Assembly: GCA_026874595.1 (NCBI GenBank)
Contig: CM049317.1
Span: forward strand, 12,814,882-12,878,881
Source of the DNA: Sipunculus nudus
Taxonomy: Eukaryota > Annelida > Sipuncula > Golfingiida > Sipunculidae
Length of the DNA: 64,000 nt
Direction of reading: 5' to 3'
Shown here piece by piece: positions 22,590-35,200 of this stretch. The number at the start of each line of letters is the position of its first letter. Within the stretch, counting starts at the first letter, position 1. A program made the translations under genes and the position numbers. The notes under the pieces are model-generated. The model did no database searches and had not been told where the DNA came from. It saw nothing but the letters and a program-made list of their open reading frames with translations.

Positions 22590-23036
22590 AATTGCATTTT
22601 TAATAATATATGGGAATTTATCATTCAAGCTTTAGAATATTTCAATTTTGGTGATCAGATAATTAAATGGATTAAAACCATTTATAAAAGTATTTCTAGT
22701 TCTATCATTAATAATGGTTGGTTATCATAATTCTTTAACATCTACAGAGGAGTGAGGCAAGGTTGTCCTTTATCCCCTTATTTATTTATAATCAGTGCGG
22801 AAATATTAGCAAATTACATTAGAAATCAAAAGAAGGTCAAGGGTATTGAGATAGGTGATCATAATTTTATTATATCGCAATGTGCTGATGATACTAGTTT
22901 TACATTAAAAAATATAGAAAGTGTTAAATTTATATTACAAATATTGAAGAATTTTGAGCAAATATCAGGTTTAAGGGTGAATACTGAAAAAATTACGTCA
23001 CACTTAAGCCGATCAATCACACAAGAATCATTATGA
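22590..23036 (+). pseudogene. LINE reverse transcriptase segment, inverted relative to its neighbour
   Basis: Plus strand. ALEYFNFGDQIIKWIKTIYK, a stop, then RGVRQGCPLSPYLFIISAE, then ISQCADDTSFTL, where the RT catalytic box YADD has become CADD, and ISGLRVNTEK. These are RT palm motifs of the L1/Tx1 group. One in-frame stop near 22,728 and the Tyr-to-Cys change show that it is dead. Confidence 0.8.
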
Positions 23037-23429
23037 AACTTAATCCTGAGTTGGTAATGAAATGTACAGTAAGAGTGCTTTCAGTTCTCTCTTATTACCG
23101 CATCCACTGTGAGGCTTAAGGCAAGGCAAAGCAGCTCCGCCTATCTGTCGTTACATTATTTACATCACATTGACAAGCCACATCTAATCAGGGATCAATC
23201 ATTGTCATGAATGCCTCGATTCAGCTGCTGCGTCCTTAATTCAGATGTTGGAGATCCATCAGGTCCTCTCATATGTCACATTCTGAGAAATGGAATTTAG
23301 AAGAACAAATATTGCCAAAAATGCAGGTTCGAAACCCTACTTGCAAATGATTAGAATTTTAGGTTGGTAAGCTCGCTAGTATAGGAGTTTTCAACAGATG
23401 AAATAAAACAACACAGCAATCTAAGTTTT

Positions 23430-23785
23430 TAATGACCAAAGGGCCAAAAGGTCTTCCGAATTTGGAATAGTTGTTATTATTTCGCCAAACAATATACTGA
23501 TAAACATTTAGTTAAACATGATGGTCAAAGAGCTATAACAATCGCTGCAGGTTCTATTAAAATATTTCCCCTTAAGTCGCTTTACGTTTAGCCATTCAGC
23601 ACGTCAAAGTGACTTGACCAAGTGCCGCTGAAGACGTGGGCTGCTGGGCCCACTCTCTGATCAAATAGACGCTAGAAAATAAGTGATATTTGCACCCTGC
23701 CTGAGGACAGCTGACTTTACCATAGGGGTAGCTTATTAATGGCCAGTCCACTTATAGTTAAGAGGGGTAACTAGCAGAAACACAC
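23430..23785. repeat. Interspersed repeat, uninterrupted copy
   Basis: Order of blocks: gaccaaagggccaaaaggtc, ccaaacaatatactg, ctttacgtttagcc, gcacgtcaaagtgacttgacc, accataggggtag, ttaagaggggtaact. The same blocks appear at 56.46-56.61 and 58.20-58.40 kb, split by an insertion. Nothing coding between 23.04 and 24.3 kb otherwise. Confidence 0.5.
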
Positions 23786-24314
23786 AGCACACAACTGTCG
23801 CAAGTAACATTATGAAGTCCTTGCAGGTCAATGTTGATTGTTCACACATCCCCAGGGATGTGCACCAATCAGTTGGATCTCGGATGAAAGTGAAGCATCG
23901 AGCTAGCCATTCGATACGTAGATGTGTTCCTTTGAGTTCTTGTTATAAAACGAGACACTGGTGCACAGTAGGCAAAATTAATTATCAGCTAGTTCTTTAA
24001 ACACAATAATGGAAATGCCAACCTTACGAACCAAACATGAGTATTACTTCCACTCAGGCACGCCAGATTGCGCTCACTTTGAACTCTAATAAGTTTGCGC
24101 GATGCTGTGAAATAGCATGGCTTTCAGGCCTAATGCAAACCTGTGCAATAGGATATAAGGTATTAATAATGCTTCCATGATAACATGCTTAACCGATATT
24201 TGAAAAGTTCTTGATTACATTCAATTACATGTGTGACAAGCACATTTACATACAAGTACTAAAAAATTTAAATTTAATTTCAAGCATCATTAACACAAGC
24301 ATCACTCCTGAAAT

Positions 24315-25280
24315 CAGGATTGGGCAAAACCCGGGTTTTAAGCATAAAACCCAGCCCAGTGGGGTTTACTGGGTAAACCCGGGTTTTACGGGTTTTATGG
24401 GCAATATAGTCTCAAATGGCAACTTGACATAAACTCAAATTTCTTGTACCAGCTTGGGAAATACTGTGATCTGTACGCTTCTTTGCTTTGAGATATATAT
24501 AACTATATAACTATATATAATATATAGAAATGATATTGGTAATATATAGCAGTTATAATGATAATTTAAAAAAATCAGGAGTATTTAAGATGGAATATAA
24601 ACCTACCGTACTTTGTAACTCCCATTGTTTCAATCATATTTCTATCTAAATCTATCATTTGTAATTATTTAATGATTTTGAAATAATTTCCTTTGTATCA
24701 ATGAAGGATTGAAAGTGCATGGATTATTTATTTGGTGTGTAAACTGGCTAACTGGTTGACACAAGATGGTTACTCGCTGCTAAGTCTCAACTGATTGGCA
24801 GTACATGTATGGGATACCATACAGGTCAAGCCGCAGTGCTACCTCACTGTGACTGTGCTGCAGAAGCAATGGCATCCACTGGGCACTGACACGTTGGGGG
24901 TTATTGTTATTACAAGAATATTAGAGGTTGAAGTGGAGTACAGCCTAGGTATGGCTTTCATTATGGTATGATTCTGCTATATATATCCAGGGCATGTGAG
25001 ATATCTTTAGTTCTTAGGTCTTTTCACTCAGTGTGTGATCTCTGACTGTCACCATGAAACCTAAACTTATTTCATGGACAATCACTGTAGTTTTCCTCTT
25101 TATTTGATTATATGTATTTTATGCATCGATTCTGAGATTGAAAAGAATGCTTCTAGAAAAGCCCAAATCATATTGCCCATTAAAACCTGCATGTGGGTTT
25201 TAAGGCTTATTGCCCGCCCGGGTAATAAGGGGTATTACCCGCCCGGGTTTACCCATCCGGGTATTACCCGCCCAACCCTT
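24315..25280. mobile_element. hAT-like non-autonomous element
   Basis: The left end CAGGATTGGGCAAAACCCGG and, read from the right, AAGGGTTGGGCGGG form imperfect inverted termini of the CAGGGTTGGGC type common in hAT elements. An 8-bp near duplication CCTGAAAT/CCTGGAAT flanks it (24307-24314; 25281-25288). Subterminal regions are rich in 'aaacccggg' and 'gggtattaccc' repeats. No transposase seen. Confidence 0.55.
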
Positions 25281-25289
25281 CCTGGAATA

Positions 25290-26910
25290 CTTGCATGGAT
25301 GTACACAACAGGGAAATAATTTTAGGTCCCGCCACTAGTCTTTTGTATGAGAAAGTGAATGACGATGCATGGACATGTAAAATTTCAGGCAGATACTTAA
25401 AACCTCTCTTGAGCTATATGCACAGATGTATGAAATAAAATAAAACAATTAAAATAAAAGCTATCCTAGATGTATATATTTGCATAGTTTCTAGCCAATA
25501 TGTCAAATCTCTCATCAGAATCTCTCATAGAGCTTACACTGCAAAAATGTTTTTAGGTGGTGCCACCATTCTTGTATATGATGAAGCAATCCGAGATGTA
25601 GAGATATGCACAATTTCAGAATGATAAACAAATTTCTCCTGAGAAATAAACAGGGACATACACTATGCAAAAATTATTGTAGGTGGTGACACCAGTCCTG
25701 TGTACGAGAAAGCCATTAAAGATGCATGGACAAGTCAAAATGTCAGGCCAATATATCAGACTTCTCTTGCGTCAGGTGCACTGGGCTGACCAAGCTCAGA
25801 ATAGGCAGGCAGTTGCCCCGAGGGAACCGAAACAAATTGCTAGCCGCAGCTACTGCACTGAGTGAACTCTTGACCTGCATCTGGCTGCACTGAGTGAACA
25901 TTTTACCTTTTGCCAAATCTGATACAGTTGGCAGTCTGTCAAAGCTATACATAGATCCAGAATGACCTTAGGCCTGTTGCCAATTCGTAAGTAGCTGGAA
26001 GTCTGCCAAGCTTTTTATAGATACAGACACATACCTTTGCCTGTTGGTAAATCTGTTTTCACAAACTATACAGACAGTCTTTGGCTACAATGCTTTTTAT
26101 CAAGCTGACATATTCATAAGTTTTTTTTATCAAAATCGTTTAGAATAATAAAAGATGTAGTCCTTCCATTGTTAAAGGTCCAATAATTCTGCCAACAATC
26201 ATTAAGGGAAACTTTAACAAAGGCCTCCTAGGAACGATGTTTGAAAGAACCCTACCCTAGGATAATTCTTGTGAAAAATTCAACGATTCAGCTTGAAAGT
26301 TTCATTATAAAACATTTTAAGCTGAAAGAGGCTAAAATTATGAGGTTTTTACCCGAAAAAAAACCAGATCGATGTAGGTGATGCCACAAAAAAAAAACGG
26401 CAGTTTCAAATACGAGTCGTGTGACCAACATTTTTCACAATACTTGGTGATGCTAGCTCCTGTCGCTCCTGAGATTGTTATTTCCCTATGCTTACTTGGC
26501 CAAAAGACTAAGTTCAAATTCCTGTTACTCAGCCAAAATTCATCAAACCCTAATCATTTGAACAAATTATGAGAGAGCTCGTCTTTCGGATCATTTCTGG
26601 GAAATATTGAACACTTTGGCTGAATTATTTCAGAGAAGAAGATTTTCAAAGTTCTTTTTTAGCTCCCCCCGTAAAATGTAACTTAATGCAGGTGGCGCCA
26701 CAAAAGCTCAATCCCACAATATTTTATATATTATTTTTGCATAAAATTTGGGGATGCTAGCTCCCACTTTTACTGAGATATTATGGGTTAATGTACTGAT
26801 GACCGATGACCCTCGTACAAAAAAGTTTGATGCAGGTGGCGCCACCAATACCTCAATTTCATATATGAGCCATGTGACCAAAATTTGCATAAAATTTGGT
26901 GATGATAGCT
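25290..26910. repeat. Decayed units of the GGTGGCGCCACC repeat family
   Basis: Units near 25.55, 25.68, 26.69 and 26.83 kb share 'aggtgg.gccacca' with the 11.9-13.1 kb array, and 'tgatgctagctcc' blocks link the last two. No coding signal; 26.91-27.46 kb shows nothing else. Confidence 0.5.
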
Positions 26911-27459
26911 CCAGCCGTTTCTGATATTGCAATTATAGTATCCTTTTTTTGGCCAAATGACTGAGTTCAGCTTCCTGTAACTCGGCCAAATTCACCAGGC
27001 TGGAACCATGCGCACATGAGAGAAATAGTTTCAGAAATGATTTTTGTGAAATATTCAACAATTTTGCTGCACAGTTTCGGAGAAGAAGATTTTTATATTT
27101 TTTTTTCTTAGCTTTGTAGTAAATTTTGATACAAAAAAAAAATTAACAAAATCCTCTTTTTAGATGACTGATTATTTTGCATACTATTTTTTGATGCAAG
27201 CCTAATTTGAGTAAGTATGGGTTAACGTGCGGACGACGGCCGACGGGACACCATCCCATAAGCTCAGGTTCGCTCAAATCATCAAAATAGGATTTAAATA
27301 ATTTTGTTGAATAAATAAAAGAGTGTACATGAAGTCGAGTGTGCAAGTTGCTTTTTGAAATCGCTAAAAAGTGAAGAGATTCAATTATGATTGTCAGTAA
27401 TAAACTGTCATAATATTATGATGTTATAATGCGATGTAATCTTGAGAAGCAAGCAATAA

Positions 27460-27778
27460 TTGCCTCCACCAAGAAGGTATGCATTCATCCACGTTCCTGT
27501 GTGCGAGTGTGTGTGTGTTTGTTCACAACATAACCCATGCAATCATGAACGAATCTCATGAACTTTTCAGGGAATATCAGTAATGGGCAAGTGAAAAGTT
27601 AGATTTTGGTGTGGATGTGGCAATTTGTCCTGATTTAGAAACGTCATCACATATGCACAATTGCTGGGAATTTTGGCCGAATAAGTGAATGTAAACACGA
27701 TTTTGGGAGCATTCTACTATAGAGAGCCCCCTCCCCCTCATGGCGGATGCTTGCATTCCGTAGAATGCAGATTCCTAG
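27460..27778 (+). mobile_element. Helitron-like element, family B, complete short copy
   Basis: 319 bp: starts TTGCCTCCACCAAG after a host A, ends with the hairpin GCATTCCGTAGAATGC, then agattcCTAG, before a host T. A/T insertion, 3' hairpin and CTAG fit a non-autonomous Helitron. The clearest end of the family B copies. Confidence 0.6.
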
Positions 27779-28131
27779 TTAAAAAATTGTTGAAACTGGT
27801 AGTCGAGAGCAGGAGGGCTGGTGAGAATGGAACAGACACCGCACCTATTCTAGGACCAGTGCTGTAAATGAAGCTAAAAAGACGATATATGTATAAAAAA
27901 TGCATAATTGTGTTCTAGCTGTGAAAGTGGCGTAAAGACTTTTTTCAAACACCACTTTTTAGAAATAAAAAAAGAAGACGAATTGTACTGACAAAAGATA
28001 TCATTACAAGGGGAATGCATTCAGTTTAATTACTTGCAGGCTTAATTCAAAGGAAACAAATATGGAATCTCAGATAATTGAAAAATGAACGATCATTCTA
28101 AACCTCATCGATGCTAAAATTCTTTCAAGCC

Positions 28132-28137
28132 TTTATT
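28132..28137 (-). promoter_or_regulatory. Candidate polyadenylation signal of gene 1
   Basis: AATAAA on the minus strand about 400 bases beyond the gene 1 stop; a second AATAAA lies ~20 bases before it at about 28.16 kb. Nothing else in the 28.1-28.5 kb stretch looks coding. The motif is short and common in AT-rich DNA, so this is only a candidate. Confidence 0.3.
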
Positions 28138-28533
28138 ATCGTACACTTGCTTTTTTTATTTGTAGGATACAGAGTCCTTAATGAGAATGGACTGCTGTTT
28201 CAACTACAACGGCTAACTTTGTAATTAATAATAAAAATTAAAACAATCAACCGGAACATGTAATTACTGTCCGCTTGATTATAATCAGATATGCTGTTCA
28301 AGGCACGCAACAAGCAGTCTTTTGTCAAGCACAATAATAATTTGTCGTAGAATTTACGAAGGCCGAATCACTTACGATAAATCAAATTAATCGAAAACAA
28401 GTCTTCAACATAGTATAATATATTTATATGATGAAAAAGTTCTCGTCTTTTAAACTATTCATTACAATGCTCTGGCAGCGCTCTATTAATTCTGTCAAAA
28501 AGTTTGGTTCGCCGGATGGTAATAATCATCGTA

Positions 28534-29209
28534 TCATGAAGGACCATACGCCCCTGTATTATGGACGCTGCCTGCTTGGTATGGCTGTGTGTCTTGGGGA
28601 AAACTGCGTCCATGCCCGGGAGCAATAGCAGGGCTCTGTTGAGGCGGCCTAAGTTCGCCAACATAATTTTCATTCGTGTTGAAATGAGATTTATGTCTCG
28701 ACTGGACATGTGGAACCACCAGCTGGACGTCATTATACATCCCGTTATCATTACAGGAGCTTCCTGCGTACCGTATATCATGCAACTGTGACTGATAACT
28801 GGGACGTGGGGACATGCCTGACGTGGGACCGTAGTTCGGGTTCCATGCTGCACGCGACTGTTTGACCATCTGACGAGATCCGAGGGGAGACAGGTGTCTC
28901 TGATCCAGTGCATGGCCTCTACTTCTAGTGCCGTAGGTATCACCAAGGGGCACTGAGCCGTGGGAGTACGATCGTGATCGAACACGAGATGATGTAGCCG
29001 TGACAAGTGCAGGGTGCTGCCCAGGGGAATCCATGTCTAGGCTGTCGGCCGAGCTGGAACTGCGGGCGTATGGTTTGGCAGTCACCCGGCTTGAAACTTT
29101 GGGCACCAGCAAGGGAACGTCTCCACAGTCGCTGGTAACGCCCTCTACAGAAATCAGTTTCTCAGCGTCAATGCCGAGGTCGCCATAGCCACCGCCATCT
29201 TCGCTTTTG
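28534..29209 (-). CDS. Gene 1 last exon: cytoplasmic tail and stop
   Basis: Acceptor catcaacgttttcag; phase 2 in; 225 codons including TGA at 28534-28536. The tail is rich in Ser, Pro, Arg and Tyr, with no cysteine cluster and no catalytic domain. About eleven tyrosines are seen, including [26 protein letters not shown] and PYQAG. WNPNYGP contains an NPxY motif (PTB-domain/clathrin-adaptor type). The high GC of this exon contrasts with the flanking AT-rich DNA and supports it as coding. Confidence 0.88.
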
Positions 29210-32200
29210 CTGAAAACGTTGATGTGTTTTGATTATTCAGAATACTGATTATTTATTATTTATTATTATTATTATTATTTTTATTATATCCATCAAACTA
29301 AATACGACACAGAGAATAAGTCCATTCCATATACATCAGGACCCATATTATATATATATACATGTATATATATATTTTTTTCAAAATATAACCAATTTTA
29401 AAAGAAATCTGCTATTGTCTCCGCCTGGAGGGTAGGCGTTCACTCAATAAGGTGTGTTTGTTTACAACATAACTCATGTAATCATCGCATTAAAATTTCA
29501 GGAATGACTCAAGGAAGAATCGATTAGATATTTGTTTGGATCAAGTACCTTCTCCGGATACAGGAGCGTCATCGATGAATATCCACACATGTACAGTCAC
29601 TTATGCATGAATGAAGTAAGGAATATGTGCCTTTCAACGGAAGGCAAACACGACACGGTCCTGCCTCGTTTGTTGAACGAGACATTATAGCCCCGATGGC
29701 GCCAGGAGGCAGGGTATGCGTTCACTCCCGTTCGTTTATCTTTGTGTGTTTCACAACATAACTCAAGCAGTTACAGACTCTCGTGAAATTTTCGGAGAAT
29801 TTCGGGAATGGGCAGATGAAGAATCGATTGCATTTTGGTACGAGTCCAACACATGATCCGGATTCAGGAAGGTAATCAAGGAATAATCACAACTGTACAG
29901 TCACGTATACACTCATGAATCTGAGAATATGGGTCGGGTAGGTTAAGGCAAACAAGAGTTGGGAAACATCCGACAATAGGGGCCCCCACATGGTGGAGGC
30001 TTGCATTCCTTGGAATGCAGATTTCCAGTATTAATTATTCGATTTTATGGTGGAGGTATTTAGCCTATTTTTAAAAATGTCGCACAAGTGACCAATCACA
30101 ATCTTGTAAGTGCTAATGTGATACACGAGAATATTGATCAATTGAACAAAGGCTCCTGGAGTGAAAATTAACATCTCTTATGTCAACTCTTGTTGGCAAT
30201 AACAATTAGAGAAGGACCTTTTTCAACTTACAGTTGTGACATTTCCCCAGAGAAAAAAAATAATAATATGCCATCTACGTTTTAATATGTATCGGTTAAA
30301 GATTTAAAATAATTTATCGTTCAAAATATGAAGTGTTTTGTTCACAACAGGAAGTGTAAATGTAGATTTACATACCTCCGTGGCCTACGGCATAAACTTG
30401 TGTACCTGTGTGTAAAATATGAGTAGTGTAAAATGTCAAATGCTACTGTCAGTTCCTCGCATTTGAAAATAATATATAAGCGGACCTGAAGTCAATCCTT
30501 ATTGAGGATATAACGGATAGAAACAAATGAACTTAGCTGCAACTGAATCAGAATTAAAGTCAACAAGCTCAGATGGATGTAGTCAAGAACTGGACTGTTC
30601 GTGGTCTATATACAATCTGATAGTTATAACTGCCCGATAAGAGGAAATTTTTGTATTCAAACTTTCATTTAGTTAATCAGGCTGTTTTACTAAAGGTCAA
30701 ACTTAGATTCCACTTACGCGATTATGCAAAAACTCAGAAAAGTTATTTCATCTTTCTCTCAGTGAATTTTGTGGTTCAGTAAACCTGTCACTTGTTATCA
30801 AACCATTGCATTTTTTCACAACGGTGAGCTGAAACTGGAACTTAATGTACATATAATTTAAACTGAAACGAAGTACATTTTCCCGTTAACACATTAAACT
30901 GAATTGAACTCGACCTGAATTTGAAACATCTGAATTAAAACCAGGGAAGCTTATATGTTTATGAGTGGAACAAACCCAAACTTCCGGAAGAACTTTTTAG
31001 CTATGAGCTAAGACTAAGTTGGAAGGTAAATGGTTGTATATAGAAGAACTTGGTACGATTTTCGCATTATTTCAGGATATGTGTGCATGGGTTCTGTACA
31101 AAAATGTTCCGGATTCAGCCAGAGCCACACTAACGGTTATGGCGTGGTTTTACTGCTTATTACAACCTCATGTTATCCGATCACTTTATTGAATAAATCT
31201 TGTAAGAGCACAGGACCCTCAACATATATGGGTAGTTTTTTTCCATCCGGATGGACCTAACTAAACAGGAGAATATATGTACATGTAATCAGCAGCATAT
31301 AATTATCTACTCTATGATCAGTGTTTGTATTGTCCGTATTATACTACTAATGAATAATCCAAAGTACTGCAGTTAGATGTTCTGGTTATGAAGTACGTAG
31401 GTCACAAAGAAAGTTTAACACAGGCAAGGAAAGTAAAATCTGTGTTCCAATTTTAAAGGGATTTATCCCAGTTGGCAGGAACCTACCGATATACAATCAC
31501 CGAAGCTGCAATAACCACCATCAGGGCGGCGACACTGGATCCACCAATTACACCAATGACTGCATAAACTCCACCCACTGAAAAACAAACGTCAGGACAA
31601 GGCGTGTAAGTCATTGTTATTTTCATGGATTACTTAATATATATCTTGGTAATACATTCAGACCATACTGAGAAAAGAAGGACAGATAGGAAACCCGTGG
31701 TATTTTAGCCTGTTATATTTTTTATACAGAAACATTGAAAGAAATGATTCTTTGAGCGCATACATATATCTTCAAAACAATTGCTAGGGACTAACCTTTT
31801 ATTCTAATCCGCAATAAAACTCCAGTATTATTTGTGAAACAAAAGAACCAACGAACAAAGTGAGGTGGCGGAGGTAATCATTTTGCATTTTATCATACAC
31901 TTTATTTATATTACATAGATTGTGCAGAAAAATATATAAGTTCACTTATCGAGACACTTTCGCTGGTTCAGATGGTTGGCGGTAGTTTGCAAAGGAAGCC
32001 GGAGGAAACCATCGACCTTGGACAACATCATAACCTCAAAGCCACGCTGGGAGTCGAACCCGCGTCGACTATCCCAGCCCCTTTACATTAAGAATGTTAT
32101 AGAGTAGTTACCATTCTGACACGAGTCTTTACTTGTCGCTCCCTTTTGGCCTTTGCTCCTACCGTCGGGACATTTATAACATTTGTAGGTCCCATAATAA

Positions 32201-35200
32201 GGTTGATAAAAACCCTCCTTGCACGGATGGCACTCTCTGCTTTTTTCTTTGGCGTAGGCCCCTGGATGACATGGAACTGTTTTTTTTTTTAAATAAAGAA
32301 AGTAAGGAAAGGAACAGTAACTGAGAAGAATTATCATCATGTATAATCATATTTATCATTGGATTCTTTCTTTTCTTGCTAATGATGTGTGTTCCTGGAT
32401 AAAACTGCGTTTAAGGGGGATTGCGGCAACAGAACACCCAATGGCAATGCGGTATAAAATCGCGTGGAACATTTACCTGATGGGCGGTTAAACACTGCGG
32501 TATAGGACCGGTGATATCAAAACCTAGATCACTTTGCATTCGTAGTTCAAATATATGGGCCATGGGCTCTGGTTATTGTATGTATGACTGTTACGAAACC
32601 TAATATAAACAGATCACGTATGCGTGATGAACACAAATTTTGTAATGGAGATAAAAGAAATTAGATTCTGCAACACTAGGAAGCGGGAAATGTTTAGGGG
32701 AATAAATAAAGAAGTCAGTGTTTTTTTGTTAACAAATGACTATAATTTATTCCTAAAACAACCCTAACAATACAATACACTAAATCAATACAATAATACC
32801 GTAACACAGCGTTATAGCAACAAGCCAATACAATCACACAGAAAAACAATGGTACAGTACCTCGAAACAAACACCGTCACCACGATAAGTCCTTTGAATG
32901 TAAACTCTCGGAGAATGACAGTCCAGTGGAAAGTTCTTGCAAAAACACAGAAAGTAAACTGAAGTCCAAATGTATAAAATCCAGGTGAAAATTTTTGAAA
33001 ATGTATAATTGCCGCATTCGTCAGATTAGGTCTGAGAATCTGACACACGCTTCTGCGTCTGCTGGTATCTGCTCTGCTGTCTGCCCCCCGGTTCTAAACA
33101 ACAGTCCTTTTATATACCTTCACACCCAAAGCAGGGAAATTTCCGCTTCTCGAACAGGACCCTACTCCACAGTAAACACGCGTTTCAGGAATTCTCTAGA
33201 AAGATACTGCTGTGTATCTACACATACCAGGCTCATCACGGGACCCACGACCAAGCGTGAAAGCTCAAGGCCCACATGACATCGAGAGTTCAACCAGTAC
33301 CGATTAAACATAAAATGTAACAAAACACGAGTTACGCCCGTGTCACATAACAGAGCACCTGTAACACTCCCCCTCCTGTAATAAAAAAGAAAGTTTTCTC
33401 GGAAAACTTTCTTTTTGCGATCACGATCACTAAAATTTTACAACATCTCAAAAATCATCTATTTTACAACATTATATCAACATCTTGTTTACATCATTTC
33501 ATAAACATCTCGATAAGCAATCAGCAAGTACATTATCTTTCTCTTTAATGTGTACAATATCAAGATTGTAATCCTGTAAGAACAAACTCCATCTCAACAA
33601 TCTTTGATTTTTTTCACTTCAACTTGTTCATGAACGTGAGGGGATTGTTATCACTGAAGATAATGATAGGCCTGACTGATGAAGTAACATAAACTTCTAA
33701 ATGTTGCAACGCCAAATTCAAAGCCAAGCATTCTTTTTCAATAGTGGAGTAGTTTTTCTGGTTTGCATTAAACTTTCTTGAGAAATAACCAATTGGATGA
33801 TCTATGCCATCATTGCCTTCTTATAACAACACAGCACCAGCAGCAGTATCACTAGCATCAACAGCTAACTTAAAAGGTACAGAAATGTCCGGAGCTGTTA
33901 AAACTGGGGAACCTTTGCAGAACTGCTTTCAAATTCTGAAATGCATTTTCACATTGAACATTCCATACAAACTTTTCTTCTTTAACGAATTAGTCAAAAC
34001 TTCCTGTAGTACCCAACCATACCAAGAAAACGCATTATTTGCTTTTTGTTTTCTGGTCTATGAAATGCAGAAATAGCACTTACCTTAGCATCAACAGGTT
34101 TTACCTAACCCATTTACAATATGACCCAAAAATGTTTCTTGTGCATGACAAAACTCAGATTTCACTAAGTTGACGGTCAGACGTGCTTAACTGAGTCTTT
34201 CGAAGAGGTCGCGAAGAATTTTCAGATTTTCTCCCAGGTGTCGCTGTACACGATCAGGTCATCAATATATGCGTCGCAGCCCGGAATGTCCTTGGCAACC
34301 ATATGGATGAGGCGCTGGAACGTGGCTGGCGAGTTCTTCATGCCAAACGGCATAACTTTATACTGGTACAGTCCTTGCGGCGTCACAAATGCGGACACTT
34401 CTTTCGCTCGTTCTGTCAGCGGAACTTGCCAGAATCCTTTTAGCAAGTCAAACTTGGAGACATATCTGGAGCTACCGACTCTATCAATACAATCATCGAT
34501 CCTCGGAATGGGGAACGTGTCAGTCTTGGTGACAGAGTTCAGTTTTAGATAATCTGTGCACATACGGTAACTTCCATCAGGTTTTGGCACAAGAATACAT
34601 GATGAACTCCAGTTACATTGTCCAGCAAATATTGAATCTCATCCTGTAGATACTTTTGCTTTCTGGTTGTTGCTTGATTCAGTTTGCTTCACCAACATCG
34701 ACGTCATGGCACAACATGTTAGTTGGCGTTGGAATGTCACTAAACAAATGCTCATAATTCTGCAGCAGGTTCTTGAGGTCTTCTTTTTCTCATGCGGTCA
34801 GGTGTGACAGTTTGGCATCCAGGTTTTTAAGCACGTCTAAGTTTTTTAACGGTACTGTACGACACTGAATGTCTACCTCACACTTACAATCAGTATCTAC
34901 TTAAACTGGGTCAGGGTCAGTTTTTACACAATTTACAGCAGTCACATTATGTACAACATCTGATGTGCTATTTCTGTCATAATATGGTTTCAACATGGCA
35001 CAGTTGTTTCTTCTTACGTCTATCTAGTGTCAACAGTATGTAATTTAAATCACTGACTTTCTTGTCAACAATATAAGGACCAAAATACCTAGCTTGCAGA
35101 GGTCTGCCAGGGATGGGAAGTAAGGCAAGGACATTTTCACCAGGCTCAAACGTCCTACTTACAATGTGCTTGTCATACTCTGTTTTCATTTTACTTTGTG

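Noticed and set aside
28455-29006. 183-codon minus-strand frame overlapping the gene 1 tail.
   Set aside because: Shadow of the tail frame 28534-29209, which has the correct splice phase.
32812-33048. 78-codon frame repeated at 38742-38978.
   Set aside because: The two frames are the same part of the two LTRs; LTR sequence is non-coding here.
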